In this document: in pieces, positions 1-5,357 of the stretch
Position numbering within the stretch: position 1 is the stretch's first letter
How the letters are laid out: each line of letters begins with the position of its first letter
Assembly: GCA_026388365.1 (NCBI GenBank)
Contig: JAPLJW010000098.1
Location: 1 to 5,357, forward strand
Direction: 5' to 3'
Length of the DNA: 5,357 nt
From: Deltaproteobacteria bacterium
GTDB taxonomy: Bacteria > Desulfobacterota > Syntrophia > Syntrophales > UBA5619
Made by a program: the position numbers and the translations under genes
The notes under the pieces: generated by a model
What the model was told of the DNA's origin: nothing
Databases searched by the model: none
Seen by the model: only the letters and a program-made list of their open reading frames with translations

Positions 1-260
1 AGAGCCCCTTGCGCGCCGAATTTAACCAGGGCATGGTAGGATTGAAGGCCCAGCACCATGCCGGTGAAGAAACTGACGAGCACGATGATCATCGTAGATC
101 TTGCCCCGATATAATAGACCTGCTGGACGATCTTGATCAGTTGTTTGGATCGTAAGATCTTCAGAAACGCCAAGAGGAGAAAAATGGCTGAGGCGCCCAG
201 ATTGTTGATCCAGCCAATCGCTGCACTGCCGAAAAGGGCAAACGGCTTTGTCAAGACCAT
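1..260 (-). CDS. mlaE: MlaE-family ABC transporter permease (5' part, runs off the left edge)
   Basis: This is the N-terminal 86 residues of an MlaE/YrbE-type permease; the gene continues past base 1. The family forms the inner-membrane permease of the Mla phospholipid transport system, working with an ATPase (MlaF) and a substrate-binding MCE protein (MlaD). The sequence shows a hydrophobic N-terminal stretch (about residues 7-36), a basic linker, then a second membrane stretch (about 53-73). The hallmark TGMVLGLQ at 66-73 is followed by a Tyr and FGA (81-83), matching the E. coli MlaE pattern of GMVLGLQ-x-Y. The ATG at 260 was chosen because GGAG sits 6 bases upstream. An in-frame ATG at 320 would add 20 residues but has no Shine-Dalgarno sequence. 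The gene lies 168 bases downstream of rsmA on the same strand and may have its own promoter. The later family motifs are outside the window, so the symbol is assigned by family resemblance. Confidence 0.85.
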   Translation of the reverse strand, partial: MVLTKPFALFGSAAIGWINNLGASAIFLLLAFLKILRSKQLIKIVQQVYYIGARSTMIIVLVSFFTGMVLGLQSYHALVKFGAQGA

Positions 261-266
261 ATCAAG

Positions 267-270
267 CTCC
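267..270 (-). promoter_or_regulatory. Ribosome binding site of the MlaE-family gene
   Basis: GGAG on the minus strand lies 6 bases upstream of the ATG at 260. It decides between this start and the alternative in-frame ATG at 320, which is preceded by a pyrimidine-rich stretch (CCCTTTTCTC) with no Shine-Dalgarno match. Confidence 0.6.
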
Positions 271-337
271 GATCCTGTTTTGCTTTCAGAAAAGTTCTGA
301 CGGCTTGCATTGAACTCCATGAGAAAAGGGCCCGCTT

Positions 338-366
338 TTTATTGATTACTTTTATCGGAAAGTCAA
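338..366 (-). promoter_or_regulatory. Candidate sigma-70 promoter for the MlaE-family gene
   Basis: On the minus strand TTGACT (366-361, five of six matches to the -35 consensus) is followed after exactly 17 bases by AATAAA (343-338, four of six to the -10 consensus). The element sits in the AT-rich gap between rsmA and the permease gene. It would start transcription near base 331, giving a leader of roughly 70 bases before the ATG at 260. The call rests on sequence match only. AT-rich DNA yields chance matches, so read-through from rsmA remains possible, and no clear terminator was seen after rsmA. Confidence 0.4.
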
Positions 367-428
367 GGCTTGTTACGTGCGCACATTTTTCATAGTCGGA
401 TAAATATTTTTTACCATTTTGCTTTTTA

Positions 429-1274
429 TCATATTTTTCTTCCATCCCCCTCTTTCAGGTTTTCCCTGCCGAGGCTCGTCAACATGGAGAACTCCTCGAC
501 CGACAGGGTCTCCGCCCTTCGGGTTCGGTCGATACCGCTTTCGGTGAACATCCTGCCGACCATCTCCTCCGGAAGACCGGTCCGGCGGAGGTTGTTCCAG
601 AGGGTTTTTCTTCTCTGGGCGAAGGCCGCCCGGACAATTTTTGCAAACAGCGCCTCATCCGGGAGATCGGGCTCCTGTCGAACCGTAAGCCGGAGAACGG
701 ACGAAACCACGTCGGGGACCGGATAAAAGCAGGTCGGAGGTACCGTCAATTCGCACGTGGCTTTCGTATATCGTGCCACAAAAACCGAGGGTATGCCGTA
801 ATCCTTCGTTCCCGGAAGCGCCGTAATCCGGTCCGCCAGCTCCTTCTGGAACATCAGGACCATCAACGTGATCGACCGTCGGAAGTCGAGCAGATGAAAG
901 AGGATCGGGGAAGAAATATGGTAAGGGATATTCCCGACGACCTTGATCCGTCCTCCCGGACGGGCGGAGGAAAAATCATACTTCAAGACATCCGTCTGCA
1001 GGACCTCCACCCGATCCTGTCCGGCGAACCGCTCTCGCAGGACGCCCACCAGGCGCTGATCAATTTCAAGGGCGATCACCTGGCCGGCCTTCTTCGCCAG
1101 TTCTTCCGTCATGGAGCCGAGGCCCGCGCCGATTTCCACAACCGTCTCATCCCCTGCGGGTTCCGCCAGCGCAACGATTCGGCGAATGATGTTCATGTCC
1201 TCCAGAAAGGACTGTCCCAATCGCTTCCGGGGGTGAATGGCATATCGTGCGAGTATATGTCGGATGGATGTCAT
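429..1274 (-). CDS. rsmA: 16S rRNA (adenine(1518)-N(6)/adenine(1519)-N(6))-dimethyltransferase RsmA
   Basis: RsmA (KsgA) uses S-adenosylmethionine to dimethylate two adjacent adenines near the 3' end of 16S rRNA, a late step in small-subunit assembly in the cytoplasm. The 281-residue product matches the usual size (E. coli 273). It shows the N-terminal KRLGQSFLED (17-26), the SAM-binding loop EIGAGLGSMT (47-56), an acidic residue after strand 2 (E70 in ALEID), D95 in QTDVLKYD, and catalytic motif IV NIPYHISSP (115-123). The C-terminal half carries FYPVPDVVSS (183-192) and the AFAQRRKTLWNNL helix (217-229). The frame is open further upstream to 1391, but the ATG at 1274 gives the normal N-terminus and has GGGGAG 6 bases upstream. 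It overlaps the preceding DUF2062 gene by four bases (ATGA), which suggests translational coupling. Identification is secure. Confidence 0.96.
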   Translation of the reverse strand: MTSIRHILARYAIHPRKRLGQSFLEDMNIIRRIVALAEPAGDETVVEIGAGLGSMTEELAKKAGQVIALEIDQRLVGVLRERFAGQDRVEVLQTDVLKYDFSSARPGGRIKVVGNIPYHISSPILFHLLDFRRSITLMVLMFQKELADRITALPGTKDYGIPSVFVARYTKATCELTVPPTCFYPVPDVVSSVLRLTVRQEPDLPDEALFAKIVRAAFAQRRKTLWNNLRRTGLPEEMVGRMFTESGIDRTRRAETLSVEEFSMLTSLGRENLKEGDGRKI

Positions 1275-1720
1275 CTTATGCTCCCCGCCCGGATCGACGT
1301 GATCAGACGGCGTGTAACATAATAGGCCGGGATCGCAAAGAAGGGGGCCATGAGGATCCCGCCCGTCAGGAGAGGCAGGAAAATCTTCCATCCCAGCGCC
1401 GCGATGGCGCCCAGACTGTAATCCGCAAATTCGAAATGACAGCGTTCCATCCCCAGCAGGAATCGACCGAGCTCATACTGGGAGAGGTAGAACAGGGGGA
1501 TGGTCAGTGGATTGGAGATGATCCATGAGCCGAGATAGGCGGCTGTGATGTTCTGCCGAAAGAGGAGACCGACGAGGACGATGATCGCCGTATGGAAGGG
1601 AATGGTCGGCGTCACGCCGACGAACACGCCGATCGCAAGTCCGGCGGCGACCTGTGCGGGTTCACCCTGCAAACTGATGAATCTCTCGTAAAAATTCTGG
1701 AATCTCTTCTTCAGGATCAT
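1271..1720 (-). CDS. DUF2062 domain membrane protein
   Basis: This is a 149-residue integral membrane protein of the DUF2062 family, whose biochemical role is not established. The recognisable pattern is a short charged N-terminus (LKKRFQNFYERF, residues 3-14), then a Gly-rich segment GLAIGVFVGVTP (27-38) leading into a hydrophobic stretch (to about 54). The family motif WIISNPLTIP follows at 66-75, and a last long hydrophobic region spans about 108-136, ending in RR. Two or three membrane passes are likely. The ATG at 1720 overlaps the tsaD stop codon (ATGA), and the TGA at 1271-1273 overlaps the rsmA start the same way. The bases before its ATG carry no convincing Shine-Dalgarno sequence, so translation probably depends on ribosomes finishing tsaD. 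Its position between two translation-related genes suggests shared expression. It does not prove a shared function. Confidence 0.9.
   Translation of the reverse strand: MILKKRFQNFYERFISLQGEPAQVAAGLAIGVFVGVTPTIPFHTAIIVLVGLLFRQNITAAYLGSWIISNPLTIPLFYLSQYELGRFLLGMERCHFEFADYSLGAIAALGWKIFLPLLTGGILMAPFFAIPAYYVTRRLITSIRAGSIR
1281..1286 (-). promoter_or_regulatory. Ribosome binding site of rsmA
   Basis: GGGGAG on the minus strand, inside the last codons of the DUF2062 gene, lies 6 bases before the ATG at 1274. It supports this start over the longer open frame that reaches 1391. Confidence 0.65.
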
Positions 1721-2724
1721 GAGTAAGCCGTGAGAGGCCAGCGGGAGACGGCATTCAGATCAAGCCCGTCCTTCCGACCGGCCTCGAGGAGATGTGTTCC
1801 GACCACGGCGATCATCGCCGCGTTGTCGGTGCAGAGAACGGGAGGGGGAATGAAAACCTCGATACCCGCAGAGGCCGCATCGGTGTAGAAACGTTCCCGC
1901 AGACGGCTGTTCGCGGCAACCCCGCCGCAGACGACGACGCGGGTCGCCGCAACCATCGTTGCGGCCCGCAGGGTCTTCTCCACCAGAACATCGCAGATTG
2001 CCTCCTGATACGATGCCGTCAGATCGGGCAATTCATCAGGGGTAAAAGGGGCGCCCCGCTTCTTGAGCCTTGTGAGGAGAGAGGTCTTCAGGCCGCTGAA
2101 GCTGAAATCCAGACTGTCCCGCATCGCCCGTGGAAATGGGACCGCCTCTCGGTTGCCCTGATTCGCGAGGCGGTCGATCACCACCCCTCCCGGATAGCCG
2201 ATCTCCAAAAGTTTTGCTGCTTTGTCGAAGGCCTCTCCCGCCGCATCATCCCGGGTCTGACCCAGTACGGTGAACCGCTGAAAGCCCTCCACCCGGTAAA
2301 TGGTTGTATGACCGCCGGAAACCACGAGAGAGACAAACGGAAATTCCGGGGGGCTTTCCCTCAGAAATGCCGCTGCCACGTGGCCTTCCAGGTGATTAAC
2401 GCCCACCAGGGGCAGGCGCCGGGCAAAGGCCAACGCCTTGGCCGTGGACAATCCGACCAGCAGGGAACCGATCAGGCCGGGCCCCTTTGTCACCGCGATG
2501 CCGTCCATCTCGGCTATGGTCATGTTCGCATCCTCCAGGGCCTCAAGGATCACCGGGACGATCGCCTCGATATGTTTGCGGGAGGCGATTTCCGGGACGA
2601 CGCCGCCGTACCGCGCGTGTACCTTGGCCTGTGAGGCAATCACATTGGAGAGCAAAATGTTCCCGTTTCGGACCACTGCAGCCGCGGTTTCATCACAGGA
2701 AGATTCTATTCCCAGAACCACCAT
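1717..2724 (-). CDS. tsaD: tRNA N6-adenosine threonylcarbamoyltransferase TsaD
   Basis: TsaD (Gcp/YgjD, Kae1 family) transfers the threonylcarbamoyl group from threonylcarbamoyl-AMP to adenosine 37 of ANN-decoding tRNAs. It works with TsaB and TsaE, neither of which is in this window. The 335-residue product has the ASKHA-fold hallmarks: N-terminal GIESSCDETAAAV (5-17), metal-binding HLEGH (111-115), VSGGHT (135-140), DDAAGEAFDK (159-168), CGGVAANSRLR (266-276), and CTDNAAM (298-304) with metal ligand D300. Length and motif order are those of a complete, normal protein. The ATG at 2724 is taken as the start. A TTG immediately upstream (2727) is in frame and would add one residue. GAGGGG lies 9 bases before the ATG and 6 before the TTG, so either could be used. 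It heads the minus-strand cluster with the DUF2062 gene and rsmA, and is divergent from nadB. Confidence 0.97.
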   Translation of the reverse strand: MVVLGIESSCDETAAAVVRNGNILLSNVIASQAKVHARYGGVVPEIASRKHIEAIVPVILEALEDANMTIAEMDGIAVTKGPGLIGSLLVGLSTAKALAFARRLPLVGVNHLEGHVAAAFLRESPPEFPFVSLVVSGGHTTIYRVEGFQRFTVLGQTRDDAAGEAFDKAAKLLEIGYPGGVVIDRLANQGNREAVPFPRAMRDSLDFSFSGLKTSLLTRLKKRGAPFTPDELPDLTASYQEAICDVLVEKTLRAATMVAATRVVVCGGVAANSRLRERFYTDAASAGIEVFIPPPVLCTDNAAMIAVVGTHLLEAGRKDGLDLNAVSRWPLTAYS

Positions 2725-2733
2725 CAAAGCATA

Positions 2734-2739
2734 CCCCTC
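2734..2739 (-). promoter_or_regulatory. Ribosome binding site of tsaD
   Basis: GAGGGG on the minus strand lies 6 bases before a TTG (2727) and 9 before the adjacent in-frame ATG (2724). Spacing alone slightly favours the TTG. Codon preference and the typical TsaD N-terminus favour the ATG. Confidence 0.55.
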
Positions 2740-2748
2740 ATATTTTCA

Positions 2749-2778
2749 TTTACAAAAGCGTGAAAACATATATAGAAT
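2749..2778 (+). promoter_or_regulatory. Candidate sigma-70 promoter for nadB
   Basis: TTTACA (2749-2754, five of six to the -35 consensus) is followed by TAGAAT (2773-2778, five of six to -10) with an 18-base spacer. An overlapping choice, TATAGA at 2771-2776, gives a 16-base spacer with four of six. Transcription would begin near base 2785, leaving a leader of about 35-40 bases before the nadB ATG. It is the only AT-rich stretch upstream of nadB and sits in the 97-base divergent gap, which supports the call. It has not been tested beyond sequence match. Confidence 0.5.
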
Positions 2779-2794
2779 TACCAGCATTTTGCAA
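2767..2794 (-). promoter_or_regulatory. Weak candidate promoter for the tsaD cluster
   Basis: On the minus strand TTGCAA (2794-2789, four of six) and TATATG (2772-2767, four of six) are 16 bases apart. The -10 overlaps the TATATA segment that also serves the candidate nadB promoter on the other strand, so the two promoters would interfere if both are real. The match is poor, but the divergent arrangement requires a promoter for tsaD here or nearby within nadB. Confidence 0.25.
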
Positions 2795-2821
2795 ATAAAC
2801 TTTTCGAGAAGAGAGACAACT

Positions 2822-4444
2822 ATGGAAATACAAACCGATTTTCTCGTTCTTGGCACCGGCATCGCGGGTCTCAGCTTCGCCATCAAGGCGGCAAAGCTGG
2901 GCACCGTCGCCATGGTTACGAAGAAGAACAAGACCGACTCGAATACGAATCTGGCGCAGGGAGGGATTGCCGTCGTCCAGGATCAGACGGATCGATTCGA
3001 GTATCACATCAACGATACGCTGACCTGCGGCGCCGGGCTATCGAACGAAGAGGTCGTCCGGTTCGTCGTGACGGAGGGTCCGGAGAGGATCCGCGAATTG
3101 GTGAAATGGGGCGTCGAGTTCACCCGTTCGAAGGAGGATCCCGAACGGTTCGATCTCGGTCGGGAGGGGGGCCATTCGATGAGAAGGGTCATCCATGCCA
3201 AGGACCTGACCGGGCGGGAGATCGAGAGGGCGCTTCACGAAAAGGCCGGTCAAAATGACAACATCCGGATCTTCGAAAACCACATTGCGATCGATCTGAT
3301 TATGAAGTCCTCCGCTCTCGGCCAGAAGATGGAACGCGGAGACCGCTGCCTGGGCGCCTACGTCCTGGATATTGAACGGAATGAAATTCATACCTTCCGG
3401 GCGAAGTTCGTCATGTTATCCACCGGCGGCGCCGGCAAGGTCTATCTGATCACCACGAATCCCGATATCGCAACGGCAGACGGAATTGCCATGGCCTACC
3501 GGGCGGGTGCGAAGATCGCCAACATGGAGTTCATTCAATTTCACCCCACCTGTCTTTACCACCCCGACGCAAAATCCTTTCTGATCAGCGAAGCGGTTCG
3601 CGGCGAGGGGGCGATTCTGAAACTGAAAAACGGCGCTACCTTTATGGAAAAATACCATCCCATGAAGAGCCTTGCGCCCCGCGATGTCGTTGCCAAGGCG
3701 ATCGACACCGAACTGAAAAAGTCCGGGGATGATTGCGTCCTGCTCGATATCACCCATCGCGAGAAGGATTTTCTGATATCCCGGTTTCCGAATATCTATG
3801 AGAAGTGTCTGGAGTTCGGCATCGACATGGCGAGGAACCCCGTCCCGGTCGTTCCGGCCGAACACTACCTCTGCGGCGGGGTCATGGTGAACGACATGGG
3901 AGAAACGAGCATTTCCGGGCTCTTCGCCTGCGGTGAAGTCTCCTGCACCGGATTGCACGGCGCCAACCGTCTGGCGAGCAACTCTCTCCTCGAAGCGGTC
4001 GTCTTTGCGCATCGCTCGTTCATGCGCGTCGCGGAGCTTCTCCCCAACGCCGGGGAAGATCCGGTTCCCATCCCGCCTTGGGATGCCAAAGGGGCCACGG
4101 TAAGCGACGAATCGGTGGTCGTTTCTCACAACTGGGACGAGATCCGCCGGTGCATGTGGAACTATGTGGGCATCGTCCGTTCCGACAAGCGGCTGGAAAG
4201 GGCGCAACGCCGGATCGATCTCATCAGCCGGGAGATCGACGAATATTACCGGAACTTCATCGTCACACGGGATCTTCTGGAGCTGCGGAATATCGCGGTG
4301 GCCGCGAAGCTCATCGTGACCTGCGCCCGGATGAGGAAGGAGAGCCGGGGCCTTCAATACAATCTTGACTATCCGGAGAAGAATGATCGGGTCTGGCTGA
4401 AGGATACGGTCGTCTGCCGCGAGGAGTTGTGGCGGAAGACCTGA
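2822..4444 (+). CDS. nadB: L-aspartate oxidase NadB
   Basis: NadB is an FAD enzyme that oxidises L-aspartate to iminoaspartate, which NadA condenses to quinolinate in de novo NAD synthesis. In anaerobes fumarate can replace oxygen as electron acceptor. The 540-residue product has the same length as the E. coli enzyme. It shows the FAD-binding GTGIAGL (11-17), TNLAQGGIA (42-50), REGGHS (114-119), HPT (241-243), SEAVRGEGA (256-264) and APRD (285-288). PAEHYLCGGV (346-355) and the second flavin segment GLHGANRLASNSLLEA (377-392) follow. H241, R287, H348 and R383 correspond in spacing to E. coli active-site H244, R290, H351 and R386. The C-terminal helical domain has NYVGIVRSDKRLERA (447-461) and MRKESRG (504-510). 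These favour NadB over succinate dehydrogenase or fumarate reductase subunits. The frame is open upstream to 2438 across tsaD, but the ATG at 2822 gives the normal N-terminus and follows a purine-rich GAGAG 6 bases upstream. nadA and nadC are not in the window. Confidence 0.96.
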   Translation: MEIQTDFLVLGTGIAGLSFAIKAAKLGTVAMVTKKNKTDSNTNLAQGGIAVVQDQTDRFEYHINDTLTCGAGLSNEEVVRFVVTEGPERIRELVKWGVEFTRSKEDPERFDLGREGGHSMRRVIHAKDLTGREIERALHEKAGQNDNIRIFENHIAIDLIMKSSALGQKMERGDRCLGAYVLDIERNEIHTFRAKFVMLSTGGAGKVYLITTNPDIATADGIAMAYRAGAKIANMEFIQFHPTCLYHPDAKSFLISEAVRGEGAILKLKNGATFMEKYHPMKSLAPRDVVAKAIDTELKKSGDDCVLLDITHREKDFLISRFPNIYEKCLEFGIDMARNPVPVVPAEHYLCGGVMVNDMGETSISGLFACGEVSCTGLHGANRLASNSLLEAVVFAHRSFMRVAELLPNAGEDPVPIPPWDAKGATVSDESVVVSHNWDEIRRCMWNYVGIVRSDKRLERAQRRIDLISREIDEYYRNFIVTRDLLELRNIAVAAKLIVTCARMRKESRGLQYNLDYPEKNDRVWLKDTVVCREELWRKT

Positions 4445-4465
4445 AACGCCGGCCTTTGCCGCAAA

Positions 4466-4629
4466 TCATTGCCGTTCAAATTCCAGTTCGACCTTTCCGC
4501 TCACGCTGGCGAAAAACAGCTTGAGGGGGCCGTCTCCCCGGCCTGCATCTCTTCCCTTGTTTTCCGTTCGTCGGCAGCAATCCCGATCAGTCAGAATGCG
4601 CCGATAACAAGACGGCCCCATCGTTTCAT
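4466..4629 (-). pseudogene. Remnant of a small gene overlapping the purB stop (in-frame TGA plus frameshift)
   Basis: I do not recognise this gene. An ATG at 4629 overlaps the purB stop as ATGA, the same junction style as in the tsaD cluster, and GGTGAG lies 5 bases upstream of it. Reading gives MKRWGRLVIGAF, a TGA (4593-4591), then LIGIAADERKTREEMQAGET. The first part looks like a short signal peptide or membrane anchor: a basic start, a hydrophobic core and then A-A-D. After a run of five C (4529-4525) this frame soon stops. The neighbouring minus-strand frame instead reads PLKLFFASVSGKVELEFERQ to a TGA ending at 4466, with GC-rich third positions like real genes here. Joining the two would need one missing base near the C run, plus a change of TGA to a sense codon such as TGG. 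The product would be about 54 residues. Alternatives: sequencing errors in an intact gene, a separate 51-residue frame from the ATG at 4621, or chance. Confidence 0.4.
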
Positions 4630-5357
4630 GGCTTCTCACCGAAGACCCGGTTGAAGATAAAATCGACCTGCTTCAGAAAATTCCCAACCTGAAATACCCC
4701 CTCAATATCATCCGCATTCAGTTGAGACATGACCTCGCCGTCCTGTAACAGCAAGTCCCTGAATTCAAGCCCTTCCTGCCAGGACCTCATGGCGTTTCGC
4801 TGAACGATGACATAGGCCCCTTCCCGGGAGATCCCCTTTTCGATCAGCTTGAGCAGAACCATCTGCGAAAAGATGACCCCCTTCGTCATCCACAGATTGG
4901 CAAGCATCCTCTCAGGATAGACGACGAGCTGATCGATCAGGCCGGTGAAGCGGCTCAGCATGAAATCGAGAAGGATCGTCGCATCCGGACCGATGACCCT
5001 CTCGACGGAGGAGTGGCTGATATCCCTTTCGTGCCATAGGGCGACATCCTCCAGGGCGGCCACGGCATAGGAACGCATGAGACGGGAAAGGCCGGAAATG
5101 TTCTCCGAAAGGACGGGATTCCGCTTGTGGGGCATGGCGGATGATCCCTTCTGCCCCGGTGAGAAATACTCCTCCGCCTCGCGCACCTCGGTCCGCTGAA
5201 GAAGGCGGATCTCCTGGGCAAACTTGTCGATCGATGACGCAATGATGGCCAGTGTCGAAAAGTATTCGGCGTGGCGGTCCCGCTGGACGATCTGGGAGGA
5301 GACGGGCGCCGGCTTCAGCCGCAGTTTCCGGCAGACATATTCCTCGATCGCGGGATC
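4626..5357 (-). CDS. purB: Adenylosuccinate lyase PurB (C-terminal part, start beyond the right edge)
   Basis: Adenylosuccinate lyase splits fumarate from SAICAR in IMP synthesis and from adenylosuccinate in AMP synthesis; it is a cytoplasmic homotetramer of the fumarase/aspartase superfamily. The window holds the last 243 codons, reading in frame from 5357. A full enzyme of the Bacillus type has about 430 residues, so roughly 190 N-terminal residues lie outside. The fragment contains QRDRHAEY (25-32), the superfamily signature SSAMPHKRNP in the flexible catalytic loop (72-81) and WHERDISHSS (108-117). The C-terminal helical domain ends with LKQVDFIFNRVFGEKP. The pattern follows the shorter B. 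subtilis/Thermotoga class and not the E. coli class. A GTG in frame at 5186 is an internal codon, not the start. The gene converges on nadB, and its stop codon overlaps the ATG of the small degraded frame. Confidence 0.97.
   Translation of the reverse strand, partial: DPAIEEYVCRKLRLKPAPVSSQIVQRDRHAEYFSTLAIIASSIDKFAQEIRLLQRTEVREAEEYFSPGQKGSSAMPHKRNPVLSENISGLSRLMRSYAVAALEDVALWHERDISHSSVERVIGPDATILLDFMLSRFTGLIDQLVVYPERMLANLWMTKGVIFSQMVLLKLIEKGISREGAYVIVQRNAMRSWQEGLEFRDLLLQDGEVMSQLNADDIEGVFQVGNFLKQVDFIFNRVFGEKP
4635..4640 (-). promoter_or_regulatory. Ribosome binding site for the small gene behind purB
   Basis: GGTGAG on the minus strand, inside the last codons of purB, lies 5 bases before the ATG at 4629. 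It is part of the argument that the small downstream frame was once, or still is, translated. Confidence 0.4.

Larger units (their letters stand above)
261..428. other. AT-rich intergenic gap between rsmA and the MlaE-family gene
   Basis: This 168-base gap is much richer in A and T than the genes on either side. It holds the candidate promoter at 338-366 and an eight-base palindrome GTGCGCAC at 377-384. A 64-codon minus-strand frame (251-445) crosses the whole gap and overlaps both neighbours slightly. Its codon third positions are AT-rich, unlike every gene here, so I do not call it. No stem followed by a T run was found to end rsmA transcription. Confidence 0.5.

Noticed and set aside
324..339. 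Short inverted repeat AAAAG...CTTTT in the gap before the MlaE-family gene
   Set aside because: Five mostly A-T pairs around a GC-rich loop is too weak for a terminator. It overlaps the candidate promoter and is likely chance in AT-rich DNA.
377..384. Perfect eight-base palindrome GTGCGCAC as an operator
   Set aside because: It is short, has a single copy and no known regulator match, and lies slightly upstream of the candidate promoter. This is not enough to call a binding site.
894..1322. Open frame of 142 codons on the plus strand within rsmA
   Set aside because: It is antisense to a clearly identified RsmA with all its motifs. It has no convincing start signal or domain.
1792..2634. Open frame of 280 codons on the plus strand within tsaD
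   Set aside because: It is antisense to tsaD with Arg- and His-rich composition and no recognisable motif. The TsaD frame explains the sequence completely.
3416..4357. Long open frame (313 codons) on the minus strand within nadB
   Set aside because: It lies fully antisense to a secure nadB gene. Its translation is rich in His, Asp, Gly and Arg with no recognisable domain, the usual shadow frame of a GC-rich gene.
4450..4461. Possible terminator hairpin between nadB and the convergent small frame (CGGC-CTTT-GCCG)
   Set aside because: The stem has only four pairs and no T run follows on either strand, so it does not support an intrinsic terminator.
1..5357. Search for a CRISPR array, insertion sequence, tRNA, rRNA, toxin-antitoxin or defence genes
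   Set aside because: No regularly spaced repeats, transposase motifs, terminal inverted repeats or tRNA-like arms were seen. The genes present are core metabolism and translation genes.

Overview
The window is a compact, GC-rich block of bacterial housekeeping genes from what is probably a Gram-negative anaerobe. I infer a deltaproteobacterial or Syntrophales-like lineage. Three things point that way: an MlaE-type lipid-transport permease (outer-membrane maintenance), a tsaD - DUF2062 - rsmA gene string, and a Bacillus-type adenylosuccinate lyase. The taxonomic call is an inference from gene content and style. No rRNA or other marker in the window fixes it.

Layout from left to right. The 5' part of an MlaE-family ABC permease gene (minus strand, start at 260) runs off the left edge. 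An AT-rich gap (261-428) with a plausible promoter separates it from rsmA. Next comes a tight minus-strand cluster transcribed right to left: tsaD (1717-2724), a small DUF2062 membrane protein gene (1271-1720) and rsmA (429-1274). Each junction is a 4-base ATGA stop/start overlap. A 97-base divergent intergenic region (2725-2821) carries promoter-like elements. From it nadB (L-aspartate oxidase, 2822-4444) reads to the right. Convergent to nadB on the minus strand lie the 3' part of purB (4626 to beyond 5357) and, overlapping its stop codon, what looks like the remnant of a small secreted or membrane-anchored protein gene (4466-4629). That remnant contains an in-frame TGA and an apparent frameshift.

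Function. TsaD (t6A modification of tRNAs) and RsmA (dimethylation of 16S rRNA) both serve translation, and their coupled expression with the DUF2062 membrane protein is the clearest organisational feature. NadB starts de novo NAD synthesis from aspartate and PurB acts twice in purine/AMP synthesis. MlaE is part of inner-membrane phospholipid transport. No mobile element, CRISPR array, tRNA, rRNA or defence system was seen. Most of the window is ordinary core genome. The degraded small gene behind purB is the main item that merits a second look.
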